Positions 1 through 7,677 of a stretch of DNA of 46,330 bases are shown here, piece after piece. The DNA lies in the NCBI GenBank assembly GCA_945898215.1, contig CAMDHY010000004.1, forward strand, positions 1-46,330, written 5' to 3'. Below the pieces are notes generated by a model. The model was not told the origin of the DNA. It saw nothing but the letters and a program-made list of their open reading frames with translations, and did no database searches. Origin of the DNA: Pseudoxanthobacter soli DSM 19599. Its GTDB lineage: Bacteria; Pseudomonadota; Alphaproteobacteria; Rhizobiales; Segnochrobactraceae. Position 1 is the stretch's first letter. The number at the start of each line of letters is the position of its first letter. A program made the position numbers and the translations under genes.

Positions 1-132
1 AAGGCCCACCTCAGGAAGGCTGCTGCCCGCACCCTTCCGCGACTTTGGGACGCGATCCGAGACGCCATCGACGCCGTCGCGCCGGGCGATGCCCGCAGCT
101 TCTTCACCGCCTGCGGATATGAACCGGAATGA
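1..132 (+). CDS. IS630-family transposase, C-terminal fragment (5' part lies outside the window)
   Basis: The reading frame is open from the first base and stops at TGA 130-132, giving about 43 residues of a C-terminus. It begins KAHLRKAAAR and ends FFTACGYEPE. The AHLRKAA...LW..I...FF.ACGY pattern is the typical end of IS630-type DDE transposases. The DDE catalytic core lies upstream of the window, so it cannot be said whether the enzyme is intact. The stop lies 12 bases from the stop codon of the oppositely oriented uxuA, so the element abuts that gene. Family assignment rests on the tail motif only, which is short but distinctive. Confidence 0.75.
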   Translation, partial: KAHLRKAAARTLPRLWDAIRDAIDAVAPGDARSFFTACGYEPE

Positions 133-147
133 TCCGAATCCGCTCTA
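1..147 (+). mobile_element. Right end of an IS630-type insertion sequence
   Basis: Only the transposase tail and the short right flank are present. IS630-group elements insert at TA and duplicate it, and some members, such as the IS870 type, prefer CTAG. A CTAG sits at 145-148, just where uxuA (minus strand) ends, and its TAG read on the minus strand is the uxuA stop codon. I infer that the element ends at this TA (146-147). The terminal inverted repeat would then lie in about 133-145. The left end is outside the window, so the repeat cannot be confirmed here. Confidence 0.5.
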
Positions 148-1338
148 GCGCAGGGCGCGCTCGACGCCGCGCAACTCGGCGAGGCCCTTCAGGCGGCCGA
201 TGGCGGGGTAGCCCGGCTGCGCGCCGCGGACGAGGTCGTCGAGGATGTCCTGGCCGTGATCCGGCCGCATCGGGATCTGCGCATCCTCGCGGCCCTGCGC
301 CGCCCGCCGCTTCTCCTCGCGCACCACGGCGGCGATAACGGCGACCATGTCGGTGTCGCCGTCGAGGTGCTCGGCCTCGTGGAACGTGCAGGGTGTTCCC
401 GTCGTTTCGCGCGTGACGTTGCGCAGGTGCAGGAAGTGGATGCGGCCGCCGAGGCGCTCAATCATGCCCGGCAGATCATTGTCCGGGCGGGCGCCGAGCG
501 AACCGGTGCAGAGCGTCACGCCGTTCGCGGGGCTGTCCACGGCGGCGAGCACCGCGGCGTAGTCGGCCTCCGTCGACATCACGCGCGGCAGGCCGAGCAG
601 CGGGAACGGCGGGTCGTCGGGATGACAGCAAAGCCGCAGGCCGAGGCGCTCAGCCGTCGGCACGACCTCGGAGAGGAAGTCGACGAGGTTGCGGCGCAGC
701 CGGTCGGCGTCGATCGCGCCATAGAGGCCAAGTTGCGTCCTGAGGCCGTCGAGCGACCAGTGCTCGGCCGAGCCCGGCAGTCCGGCGCTGACGCTGCGGG
801 CGAGGGTGTCTCGCTCGGCCTCGGTGAGGGCGGCGAACCGCTCGGCCGCCGCTTCGACGAGGGCGGCGTCGAAGCTCTCCGCCGCGCCAGGGCGTTTCAG
901 GACGTGGATGTCGAAAGCGGCGAAGGCGACGAGGTCGAAGCGCATCGTCGTGCCGCCGTGCGCGACCCGCCAGGCGAGGTCGGTGCGCGTCCAGTCGAGG
1001 ACCGGCATGAAGTTGTAGCAGACCACCTCGATGCCGGCGCTCGCGAGGTGCTCGAGCGAGGTGCGGTAGGCGGCGAAGTGGTCGCGGAAGACGCCCGTCT
1101 GCGTCTTGACGGCCTCGGAGACGGGCAGGCTCTCCACCACCTCCCAGGCGAGGCCGCTCGACGCCCCGCCCGGCAGCGTCGCGACCTCCCGCTGGCGCTT
1201 CGCGATCTCGACGGGTGTCCAGACGGCGCCGTTCGCGACGTGGTGGAGTGCGGTGACGATGCCCTGGGCGCCCGCCTGCCGGGCATCGGCGATCGTCACC
1301 TTGTCGACCGGGCCGAACCAGCGCCAGACGTGTCTCAT
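145..1338 (-). CDS. uxuA: Mannonate dehydratase
   Basis: Dehydrates D-mannonate to 2-keto-3-deoxygluconate in the hexuronate (glucuronate) catabolic pathway; cytoplasmic, divalent-metal dependent. The 397-residue product starts MRHVWRWFGPVDKV, the usual UxuA N-terminus, and is close to the E. coli length of 394. Metal-site motifs are present: CCHPDDPP, HLRNV and FHEAEHLDGDTDM. The frame stays open about 49 codons further upstream, but the family start and a GGAG six bases before it fix the ATG at 1336-1338. No other uxu or kdg gene is next to it. The GntR/FCD regulator at 4331-4984 is of a type that often controls sugar-acid genes, but a link is only an inference. The stop codon overlaps the presumed IS target site. 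Confidence 0.93.
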   Translation of the reverse strand: MRHVWRWFGPVDKVTIADARQAGAQGIVTALHHVANGAVWTPVEIAKRQREVATLPGGASSGLAWEVVESLPVSEAVKTQTGVFRDHFAAYRTSLEHLASAGIEVVCYNFMPVLDWTRTDLAWRVAHGGTTMRFDLVAFAAFDIHVLKRPGAAESFDAALVEAAAERFAALTEAERDTLARSVSAGLPGSAEHWSLDGLRTQLGLYGAIDADRLRRNLVDFLSEVVPTAERLGLRLCCHPDDPPFPLLGLPRVMSTEADYAAVLAAVDSPANGVTLCTGSLGARPDNDLPGMIERLGGRIHFLHLRNVTRETTGTPCTFHEAEHLDGDTDMVAVIAAVVREEKRRAAQGREDAQIPMRPDHGQDILDDLVRGAQPGYPAIGRLKGLAELRGVERALR

Positions 1339-1563
1339 CGAGGGCTCCGCGGTGGGAAACGGCGCGGCCGCCACCCAGCGATGGTGTCCGGCAGCCCCGG
1401 CGGGAGGGAACAGCAGCGCCACGATCACTGCAAGCATGATCGCCGGCAAGGGCTGCGTAAGGCATCCCGCCAACCCTAGCGACATCGAGCCGCTCCGGCT
1501 GCGGGATCGGCCGGGCGCCCTGCGGCGACGCGAGCGCCGTCCGGTCTCGCGCCGAGAGGCCGG

Positions 1564-1938
1564 CTACTCGACCGTCGAGGCGCCGGGTGCCGAGAGGCTC
1601 CAGGCGAGGCGCCGTGTGTCGTGACGGGCGGCAGCGGCAGACCCTTCCGGTGCCGGCTCGCAGCGGGACCGGCGCGATTCGCCCGGATGCAGCACGCCTT
1701 CGTCCTTCTCGAAGACCGCGAAGACGGAGCCGACCAGATAGACCGTGAAGCCGGTCCCAAGGATGAGGCCGACGATCAGCACCGGCGCCGTCAACCGGCT
1801 GCGCAGAAGGCGGGCGGCGACGAACAGGGCCAGGAGCACGATGAGGGCGAGCACGCCCAGCGCCAAGAGCTGCCCGATCAGCGCCCCGCCGAGGAGGCAG
1901 CCGGTCATCGTATCCACGAGATCTGGCAATCCGCCCAT
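1564..1938 (-). CDS. Small hypothetical membrane protein with two transmembrane segments
   Basis: A 124-residue product with the ATG at 1936-1938 preceded by GAGG at a normal distance. Two hydrophobic helices are evident: about residues 14-42 (rich in L, A, I, V) and about 49-73. A polar, Arg/Ala-rich C-terminal tail of about 50 residues follows. Codon use has high GC at third positions, like real genes around it. I do not recognise a family and assign no function. It lies 225 bases upstream of uxuA on the same strand and is divergent from the secreted hydrolase at 2135. Co-transcription with uxuA is possible but unproven. Confidence 0.55.
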   Translation of the reverse strand: MGGLPDLVDTMTGCLLGGALIGQLLALGVLALIVLLALFVAARLLRSRLTAPVLIVGLILGTGFTVYLVGSVFAVFEKDEGVLHPGESRRSRCEPAPEGSAAAARHDTRRLAWSLSAPGASTVE

Positions 1939-2134
1939 CGTTCGCCTCGCACCGACGGGGCGCCGGGAGGGTGCCACCGATCCCGCGTGCATAGTCGATC
2001 ACAGCGCGCGTTCACAGACGCTCGGCTGACGCGCCGAGCGCTCTCGCCGAAGGTCTCGGACCTTGGTGCCTTTTTGCCGCCACGACCCGCATGCTACAGT
2101 AAGACGGGGTTCAACCGGTTCGAGTGTCGTCCAG

Positions 2135-4288
2135 ATGATCGAGTTCGTTCGCGCAGGTCGCCTGGTCGCCGCCGTGCTGATGCTCGGCGGGCTGTTCGCC
2201 CTCTCCGCTCCGGCGGCCGCGCCCGCTTCGGGAGCCGATGAGGACATCGCCACCGGCCACTACAAGTTCCCCGCAAGCGTCGATCCGCTTGTCGCCACCG
2301 ACCGCGAGACGGAACTCTGGGCCCATGTCTGGCGGCCGGCGAAGCTCGGCAGGGACGCACGCCCGCTGCTCGTCTTCCTGCACGGCAACCACAGCACCTG
2401 CGGGCGCTTAGACCCCGAACTCGGCGTGCGCGTCGACGACCGCACGGACTACACCGACACGGGCGAGTGCCCGGACGGCTACGTCGTCACCCCCAACCAC
2501 ATGGGCTACGACTACCTGGCCCGCCGCCTCGCCCAGCGGGGCTACGTCGTCGTCTCCATCAACGCCAACCGCGGGATCACCGCCGGTGCCGGCATCGACG
2601 GTGACGGAGGCCTGAACCTGATGCGCGGACGGCTGGTGATGCGCCACCTCGCCCTCCTCGCCGACTGGAACGCCGGCAAGGGCGACGTGCCGCGGTCGCT
2701 CGGCTTCGACCCAAAGGGTCGCCTCGACCTGTCGCAGGTGGGCCTGATGGGCCACAGCCGCGGCGGCGAGGGCGTGCGCGCCGCCCTCCAGCAGATGCGG
2801 GACGACACCCGCCTCGCCCGCAAGGTGCGCAACGTGCGCGTGCGGGCGATCTTCGAGATCGGCCCGGTCGACGGCCAGACGGGCCGCGTCCTCAATGCCG
2901 ACGGCGTGGCGAGCGCGATCCTGCTGCCCGTCTGCGATGGCGACGTCATCGACCTCGGCGGAATGCGGGTCTTCGACCGCACCTTCGGGATCGAGGGCGA
3001 CAGCGTCTCGGCGATCAAGGCGACGGTCGGCGTCTACGGCGCCAACCACAACTTCTACAACACCGAGTGGCAGGAGAGCGACGCGGGCGGATGTGCCGGC
3101 TACCCGGCGCTGTTCGGCCCGCTCCTCGGCTCGCCCGAGCAGCGGCAGACCGGCATCGAGACGCTGGTGCCATTCTTCGAGGCGAACGTCGGCAAGAACC
3201 GCGAACCCGACCTCAACGCCGTGTTCGACGCCGGCAAGCTGCCGCCGAAGCCGCTGCGCCAGCTCGCGACCACCGTGCGCAACTACCTGCCGGGTCCCGT
3301 CGGCAGCGAGGTGAAGGTGCTGCAGCGCTTCACCGGCGAAACGGGCTTCAGCGATTCCGGTGCGCGCAACCGGACGGTCGGCCTCGAGGTCGAGCACGCC
3401 GGCGTCATTGAGAGCTTCCCCGGCCTCGAGTGGGCGGTGCCGCACGATCCGAGCGTCCGCTGGGCGACGCTGTCCTGGGACGGCGGCACCAGGCACTTCT
3501 ACGAGGTCGTGGTCGCCGATCGTCGCCCGCTGCGCCTCGACGAGTACGAGACGCTCACTTTCCGGGCGGCGCTGCGCTGCGCGGCCGACGTGTGGTGCCC
3601 GGGGCTCGGCGCGGACGACAAGCCGGCCATCGCCGTGGCCCTCGTCGGTTCCGACGGCAAGGTCTCGCCGGCCGTCGATGTCGACGCCTCCCGCTGGCTC
3701 GACTGGCCGACCATCGACGACAACGCCTCTGAAGCCGTCAGCGCCCACGAGATGCTGACGACGATCCGCGTCAAGGTGTCGAAGTTCAAGGCTTCGGCGA
3801 CGAAGGACGTGCGCGCCATCCGCTTCGTGCTCTCCGGTCAGGAGAGCGGGCGGGTCGCCATCTCGGACATCACCGTGGACGGAAAGAAGAAGCGGAGCCG
3901 CGACGAGGCCATTCGGGTCGCGAGCGCGGAGACGACCGGCGCGCCGGTGCCGGCGGAGGTTAGGCTGCCGATCGTCCCGTCGCCGGCGGGCGAGCGCAAC
4001 ACCCTGACTGTGGAGCGCGGGGCGGGTTCGTCCGCGACCGCGTCGACCGCGGTGGCGGCAGCCGTCGCCGTCCGCCTCACCAGCGAGCGGTCTTTCCCGG
4101 TCACGAACGCCTTGCCGGTGCTGTGGGTCGGCGAGATGCCGTTCACCCTCTCGGCGATCGGCGCGGACCGCCGCTCGATCACCTTCTCGATCCCGGCGGA
4201 CGACTACGCGCGGCTTGCCGCCGGTGCGGCGGTGCGCCTGCAGATCGGCCGCAACCCGTCGTGGGACTTCGGGACGATCGGCCGGTAG
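2135..4288 (+). CDS. Large secreted alpha/beta-hydrolase-fold protein
   Basis: The 717-residue product begins with a signal peptide: MIEFVRAGR, then a hydrophobic stretch, then an Ala/Pro-rich cleavage region near residues 27-34. An alpha/beta-hydrolase domain follows. FLHGNHSTCG is the strand-3/oxyanion region, and GHSRGGEG places the nucleophile at about Ser208. A histidine-containing segment (GANHNFYNTEW) is a candidate for the catalytic His. The C-terminal half, about residues 390-717, is beta-rich with no catalytic motif that I recognise and may be a binding or jelly-roll module. Substrate is unknown; an ester or lipid substrate would fit the fold. An earlier in-frame ATG (2063) would put 24 residues before the signal peptide and is less likely. 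The gene is convergent with the GntR regulator. Confidence 0.75.
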   Translation: MIEFVRAGRLVAAVLMLGGLFALSAPAAAPASGADEDIATGHYKFPASVDPLVATDRETELWAHVWRPAKLGRDARPLLVFLHGNHSTCGRLDPELGVRVDDRTDYTDTGECPDGYVVTPNHMGYDYLARRLAQRGYVVVSINANRGITAGAGIDGDGGLNLMRGRLVMRHLALLADWNAGKGDVPRSLGFDPKGRLDLSQVGLMGHSRGGEGVRAALQQMRDDTRLARKVRNVRVRAIFEIGPVDGQTGRVLNADGVASAILLPVCDGDVIDLGGMRVFDRTFGIEGDSVSAIKATVGVYGANHNFYNTEWQESDAGGCAGYPALFGPLLGSPEQRQTGIETLVPFFEANVGKNREPDLNAVFDAGKLPPKPLRQLATTVRNYLPGPVGSEVKVLQRFTGETGFSDSGARNRTVGLEVEHAGVIESFPGLEWAVPHDPSVRWATLSWDGGTRHFYEVVVADRRPLRLDEYETLTFRAALRCAADVWCPGLGADDKPAIAVALVGSDGKVSPAVDVDASRWLDWPTIDDNASEAVSAHEMLTTIRVKVSKFKASATKDVRAIRFVLSGQESGRVAISDITVDGKKKRSRDEAIRVASAETTGAPVPAEVRLPIVPSPAGERNTLTVERGAGSSATASTAVAAAVAVRLTSERSFPVTNALPVLWVGEMPFTLSAIGADRRSITFSIPADDYARLAAGAAVRLQIGRNPSWDFGTIGR

Positions 4289-4297
4289 GGACGGCTT

Positions 4298-4325
4298 GCC
4301 GGGCGCGCCGTTCGGCCCGCCCGGC
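4298..4325. terminator. Hairpin between convergent genes, possible bidirectional terminator
   Basis: Perfect 8-bp inverted repeat, GCCGGGCG at 4298-4305 and CGCCCGGC at 4318-4325, with a 12-base loop. It lies in the 42-base gap between the stop of the hydrolase and the stop of the GntR gene. There is no U-run on either side, so intrinsic termination is uncertain. The position between two converging genes is what supports the call. Confidence 0.4.
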
Positions 4326-4330
4326 GAGGG

Positions 4331-4984
4331 TCAGCTCGCCAGCATGCTTTCGGAGAACAGCCGCATGACGCCGGCGCTGAGGCGGGCGTTGTGGGCGCAC
4401 ATGGCGTCGAAGGCGGTACGGGCGTCGTTGGCGCGGATGGCGTCGACGATGCCCTGGTGCTCGTCGAGGGACTGCTGCATGCGCGCCTCGATCGTGCCGG
4501 CCTGACGCTGGCGGAACGGCGCGAGGCGGGCCCGAAGATCGACCGCCATCGCCGCGATGGTGGTGTTGTGAGCGCCGCGGCAGATGTGGTCGTGGAAGTC
4601 GCGATTGGCGGCGAGATAGCCTTCGAGGTCTTTCGCCTTGACCGCCTCGGCGCAGCGGCGGTGCAGGTCGTAGAGTTGCTCGCGCTCGACCGCCGTGAGG
4701 CGCTGGGCGGCGAGGCGGGCGCAGGTCGCCTCCAGCTCGCACTCCGCCTCGAGCATGTCGGCGAGCTGCGGCACGCTGATGCGCGCGACGACACCACCAC
4801 GCCGCGGGTTGATCTCGATGAGGCCGCGCGCCCCGAGCTCCCGCAGCGCCTCGCGCACCGGCGTCCGCGACACACCGAACTCGTCGGCGAGCGCCTTCTC
4901 CTCGAGCTTCTGTCCGGGCGCGACGTCGCCTTGCGCGATGCGATCGGCGAGCGTCTGGAAGATCTGGGCGGCGATGGTGGGCAT
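4331..4984 (-). CDS. GntR-family transcriptional regulator, FadR subfamily (FCD domain)
   Basis: A 217-residue DNA-binding regulator. Residues about 5-70 form the winged helix-turn-helix, including LADEFGVSRTPVREALREL and the wing RGGVV. Residues about 75-210 form the all-helical FCD effector domain with its metal- or ligand-binding histidines (NRDFHDHI, LDEHQGIVDAI, CAHNARL). FCD regulators usually respond to organic or sugar acids. The neighbours are the divergent MFS transporter at 5326 and uxuA nearby. Two abutting 10-bp palindromes at 5111-5130, upstream of its start, are good operator candidates, implying autoregulation and perhaps control of the MFS gene. The effector is not known. Confidence 0.9.
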   Translation of the reverse strand: MPTIAAQIFQTLADRIAQGDVAPGQKLEEKALADEFGVSRTPVREALRELGARGLIEINPRRGGVVARISVPQLADMLEAECELEATCARLAAQRLTAVEREQLYDLHRRCAEAVKAKDLEGYLAANRDFHDHICRGAHNTTIAAMAVDLRARLAPFRQRQAGTIEARMQQSLDEHQGIVDAIRANDARTAFDAMCAHNARLSAGVMRLFSESMLAS

Positions 4985-5325
4985 GGAGGCTCGTTTCGGC
5001 TTGTAGAGGGAGCGGCCGCACGCGCTGTTCGAGGCGAACGGCGGTCCTGGTCGCTTTTCCGTGTACCGGATTCACACTGGACGGGCAATCGACCGGCGTT
5101 TGGCGTCAGATCGTGCACGATTGTGCACAAGATGGGCATCCTGTGCGCCCAAGCGGCGTTTGCCGGCCGGCCTGAGCCCAACGGCGCACTTTCGAGGCGC
5201 CCGGCACCTGCGACGACGCCGCGCCACCCAACTGGACGCGCGACCTGACGGGACCCGGGCCGGCCACGCTGACACCGACCGCCGGCTCGGATAGGCTCCC
5301 GCTCCCATCGTGGAGCCCTTCCGAC
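4985..5325. other. Intergenic region between divergent gntR-type and MFS genes
   Basis: A 341-base non-coding stretch. It holds the start regions of both divergent genes, the tandem palindromes at 5111-5130, and a GGAG at about 5312 that can serve as the ribosome-binding site of the MFS gene. No coding frame in it looks real, and I cannot point to a convincing -35/-10 pair. Confidence 0.6.
5111..5130. promoter_or_regulatory. Two abutting 10-bp palindromes, candidate GntR/FCD operator
   Basis: TCGTGCACGA (5111-5120) is followed directly by TTGTGCACAA (5121-5130). Each is a perfect palindrome with the same GTGCAC core, and their centres are 10 bp apart, about one helical turn. FadR-type regulators bind short palindromes of the form TNGT...ACNA, which both copies resemble. 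The site lies 126 bases upstream of the GntR start and 195 bases upstream of the MFS start. Operator function is inferred from symmetry and position. Confidence 0.6.
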
Positions 5326-6504
5326 ATGCCCGCCGCCCGATCCCCCGGCACACCCGAGGCCGACACGCTTTGGTCGATCGGGCTGATGGCGCCGATCATC
5401 GCCACCTTTACCTTCGGGGTCGGGCTCAGCCTGTCGCTGCCGCTGCTGTCGCTCATCCTCGAGGCGCGCGGGGTGCCCTCCTACCTGATCGGCCTCAACT
5501 CGGCTACGGCCGGCATCGCCTCGATCGCCGCGACACCCGTCTCTGTCCCCCTCGCCCGGCGCCTCGGCCCGGCGGCGGGCATCGCGGCGGCGATCGCCGT
5601 GGCCGCCGCCGCCCTGATCGGCTTCTATCTCGTCGAAGCCCTGTGGGCGTGGTTCCTCATCCGCATCGCCTTCCACGGCGCGCTGACGGTGATCTTCGTC
5701 TTGTCGGAGTACTGGATCAGCGCGGCCGCTCCCGAGCGCCGGCGGGGCCTCGCGATGGGCCTCTACGGCACGGCGCTGTCGGTCGGCTTTGCCGTCGGAC
5801 CGACGATGCTCGGCGTCATCGGCACCGAGGGCTTCCTGCCGTTCGGGCTCGGCGCGGCGGTGCTCCTGGTGACGGCGGCGCCGATCCTGGCGGCCCGCCG
5901 CTGGCAGCCGACCGTGGCGGCACACGGGCGGACCCGCATCCTCGCCTTCGTGGCGGTGGCGCCGCTCGCCATGTTCGCCTCCTTCACCTTCGGCGCGGTG
6001 GAGTCCGGGGCGATGGCGCTGATGCCGATCTACGGCATCGCCGTGGGGTTCGGCCAGGCGACGGCGGCGCTGATGGTGTCGGCGCTGGCGCTCGGCAACG
6101 TCGTCTCGCAGATCCCGATCGGCTGGCTCGCCGACCGCGTCGAGCGCCGGCGGCTGCTGCTCGGCTGCGCGCTCGTCGGCATCGCCGGCGCCGCCCTCGT
6201 GCCGCTCGCCTCCACACACCCGCTCTGGCTCGCGGCGGTGCTGTTCGTCTGGGGCGGCGTCGTCGCCGGCCTCTACACCGTCGGCCTCACCCACCTCGGC
6301 AGCCGCTACAAGGGGCTCGACCTCGTGTCGGCGAACGCCGCCTTCGTGATGATGTATGCGTGCGGCGTCGTCGTCGGACCGGCGGCGATGGGCGTCGGCA
6401 TGGATGTCTGGCGGCCGCACGGGATCGCCGTGGTGATGGGTGCGATCCTCGCGGTCTATGCGGCGGTGGCGGCGGTGCGGCTGGCGACGGCCCGGCCGAC
6501 CTGA
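5326..6504 (+). CDS. Major facilitator superfamily transporter (YcaD-like)
   Basis: A 392-residue integral membrane protein with about 12 hydrophobic segments. The first segment is FTFGVGLSLSLPLLSLI, which follows a short polar N-terminus. The loop between helices 2 and 3 and the central ERRRGLAMGLYG loop carry the charged residues expected of the family. The second half has GWLADRVERRR, the usual MFS A-like motif between helices 8 and 9. The closest well-known relatives appear to be the YcaD group of putative drug or metabolite exporters. Substrate cannot be read from the sequence. It is divergent from the FCD regulator, whose candidate operator lies in the shared upstream region, so it may be a target of that regulator. 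Confidence 0.88.
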   Translation: MPAARSPGTPEADTLWSIGLMAPIIATFTFGVGLSLSLPLLSLILEARGVPSYLIGLNSATAGIASIAATPVSVPLARRLGPAAGIAAAIAVAAAALIGFYLVEALWAWFLIRIAFHGALTVIFVLSEYWISAAAPERRRGLAMGLYGTALSVGFAVGPTMLGVIGTEGFLPFGLGAAVLLVTAAPILAARRWQPTVAAHGRTRILAFVAVAPLAMFASFTFGAVESGAMALMPIYGIAVGFGQATAALMVSALALGNVVSQIPIGWLADRVERRRLLLGCALVGIAGAALVPLASTHPLWLAAVLFVWGGVVAGLYTVGLTHLGSRYKGLDLVSANAAFVMMYACGVVVGPAAMGVGMDVWRPHGIAVVMGAILAVYAAVAAVRLATARPT

Positions 6505-6549
6505 CCGGCGACGGCGCCCGACCTTCGCGGCCGATCGGCTTTGCTCGCC

Positions 6550-6605
6550 GCCCTTCAACCGGCCGCCCTTCAACCGGCCGCCCTTGCACCGGCCGCCCCT
6601 TGCCC
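6550..6605. repeat. Short tandem repeat, 15-bp unit, about 3.7 copies
   Basis: Unit GCCCTTCAACCGGCC at 6550-6564 is repeated exactly at 6565-6579. It is repeated with two changes at 6580-6594, and a partial copy follows to about 6605. It lies in the 186-base gap between the MFS gene and the DUF1835 gene. If read in the frame of the downstream gene it would encode a repeated LQPAA, but the family start is later (6691). The repeat is therefore most likely untranslated. Confidence 0.7.
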
Positions 6606-6690
6606 GCGACGACACGCACTGCCATCGTGGCGGGTCCCCTTCGCGATCCGGCGCGACGATGCGCCCGGTCGCCACACCGACCGAAGAGCC

Positions 6691-7677
6691 GTGACCGTAC
6701 TCATCGTGACCAACGGCGACGTCGCAGGCTCGACCCTCGCCGCACTTCGTCCGGACGCCGAAGTCCTGCCGTGGCAGGACGTGCTGCACGAGGGCCCCGT
6801 CCCGGAGACCGATGACGCCGCCGGGCTGCGGGGCATCCGTGCCGCCCATCTGGCCGACGCCTTCCGGCGCAGCGAGGCCGACGTCCTCGCCGACCTCGAG
6901 CGGCGGGACGCGACGGTCGCCGGCGCCTCCCGCTTCGAGCGCATCGAGCTGTGGTTCGAGCACGACCTCGCCGACCAGCTGCAGCTGCTGCAGGTGCTCG
7001 ATGCGCTGTCGGAACTGCCGGCGCGCCCGCCGGTCCTGTCGCTGCAGGCCCGTGTCCATCTCGGCCCATTGCCGGCCGAGCGCCTCGGCGCCCTGTCCGC
7101 ACGGCTGCGACCGGTGGACGAGGAGACGCTCGAGGACGCCGCACGGCGCTGGGCCGCCTTCCGCGAGCCGACACCGGTCGACCTCGCCGACTACGCCGAG
7201 GTCGAGGCGCACGGGCTACCGTTCATGGGAGACGCGCTGCGGCGCGCCCTCGAGGAGCTGCCGCGGCCGGGCGACGGGCTGTCGCGCACCGACCGGCAGA
7301 TCCTCTATTCGATCGGCCGCGGCGTCGACCGCGTCGGCATGCTGTTTGCCCGCGTGCTGGCGATGGAGGAAGCCGCCTTCCTCGGCGACTGGTCGTTCTT
7401 CCGCCAGCTCTCCGAACTCGCCTTCGCCCGCCCGCCTCTGCTGGTCGGCCTGCCGGAGCCGTTCGGCGCCTCGGTGATCGACGACGATGCGCGCCGCAAG
7501 GCCTACGTGACAGCGCGCGTCAGCCTCACCGAGGCCGGCCGCGACGTGCTGGCCGGCCGCTCGGATCGCGTCGCCCTGATCGGCATCGACCGCTGGCTCG
7601 GCGGAACCCACATCACGGCGCCAACGCCGTGGCGCTACGATGCCGACGAGGTGCGGCTCATCGAGCCGGAGGACTGA
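6691..7677 (+). CDS. DUF1835/DUF3658 domain-containing protein
   Basis: A 328-residue protein with the GTG start at 6691 preceded by GAAGAG. The N-terminal DUF1835 domain starts at once with TVLIVTNGDVAGSTL and contains VLPWQDVLHEGPVP. The central region has the acidic WFEHDLADQLQLLQVL segment. The C-terminal DUF3658-like region (about residues 205-325) has LSRTDRQILYSIGRG and EEAAFLGDWSFFRQL. Function is unknown for these domains. No signal peptide or membrane segment is seen. A longer frame from a TTG at 6541 runs through the 15-bp repeat and adds no conserved sequence, so it was not chosen. The 3' end overlaps the convergent glycosyltransferase by 20 bases. Confidence 0.85.
   Translation: MTVLIVTNGDVAGSTLAALRPDAEVLPWQDVLHEGPVPETDDAAGLRGIRAAHLADAFRRSEADVLADLERRDATVAGASRFERIELWFEHDLADQLQLLQVLDALSELPARPPVLSLQARVHLGPLPAERLGALSARLRPVDEETLEDAARRWAAFREPTPVDLADYAEVEAHGLPFMGDALRRALEELPRPGDGLSRTDRQILYSIGRGVDRVGMLFARVLAMEEAAFLGDWSFFRQLSELAFARPPLLVGLPEPFGASVIDDDARRKAYVTARVSLTEAGRDVLAGRSDRVALIGIDRWLGGTHITAPTPWRYDADEVRLIEPED

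Noticed and set aside
6541-6690. N-terminal extension of the DUF1835 gene from a TTG at 6541
   Set aside because: The domain starts exactly at GTG 6691, which has a ribosome-binding site; the extension is only the 15-bp repeat and non-conserved sequence.
4204-7212. A 1002-codon minus-strand frame covering parts of five loci
   Set aside because: It overlaps the GntR gene in another frame and runs antisense to the MFS and DUF1835 genes; repetitive Arg/Gly/Asp composition, no domain.
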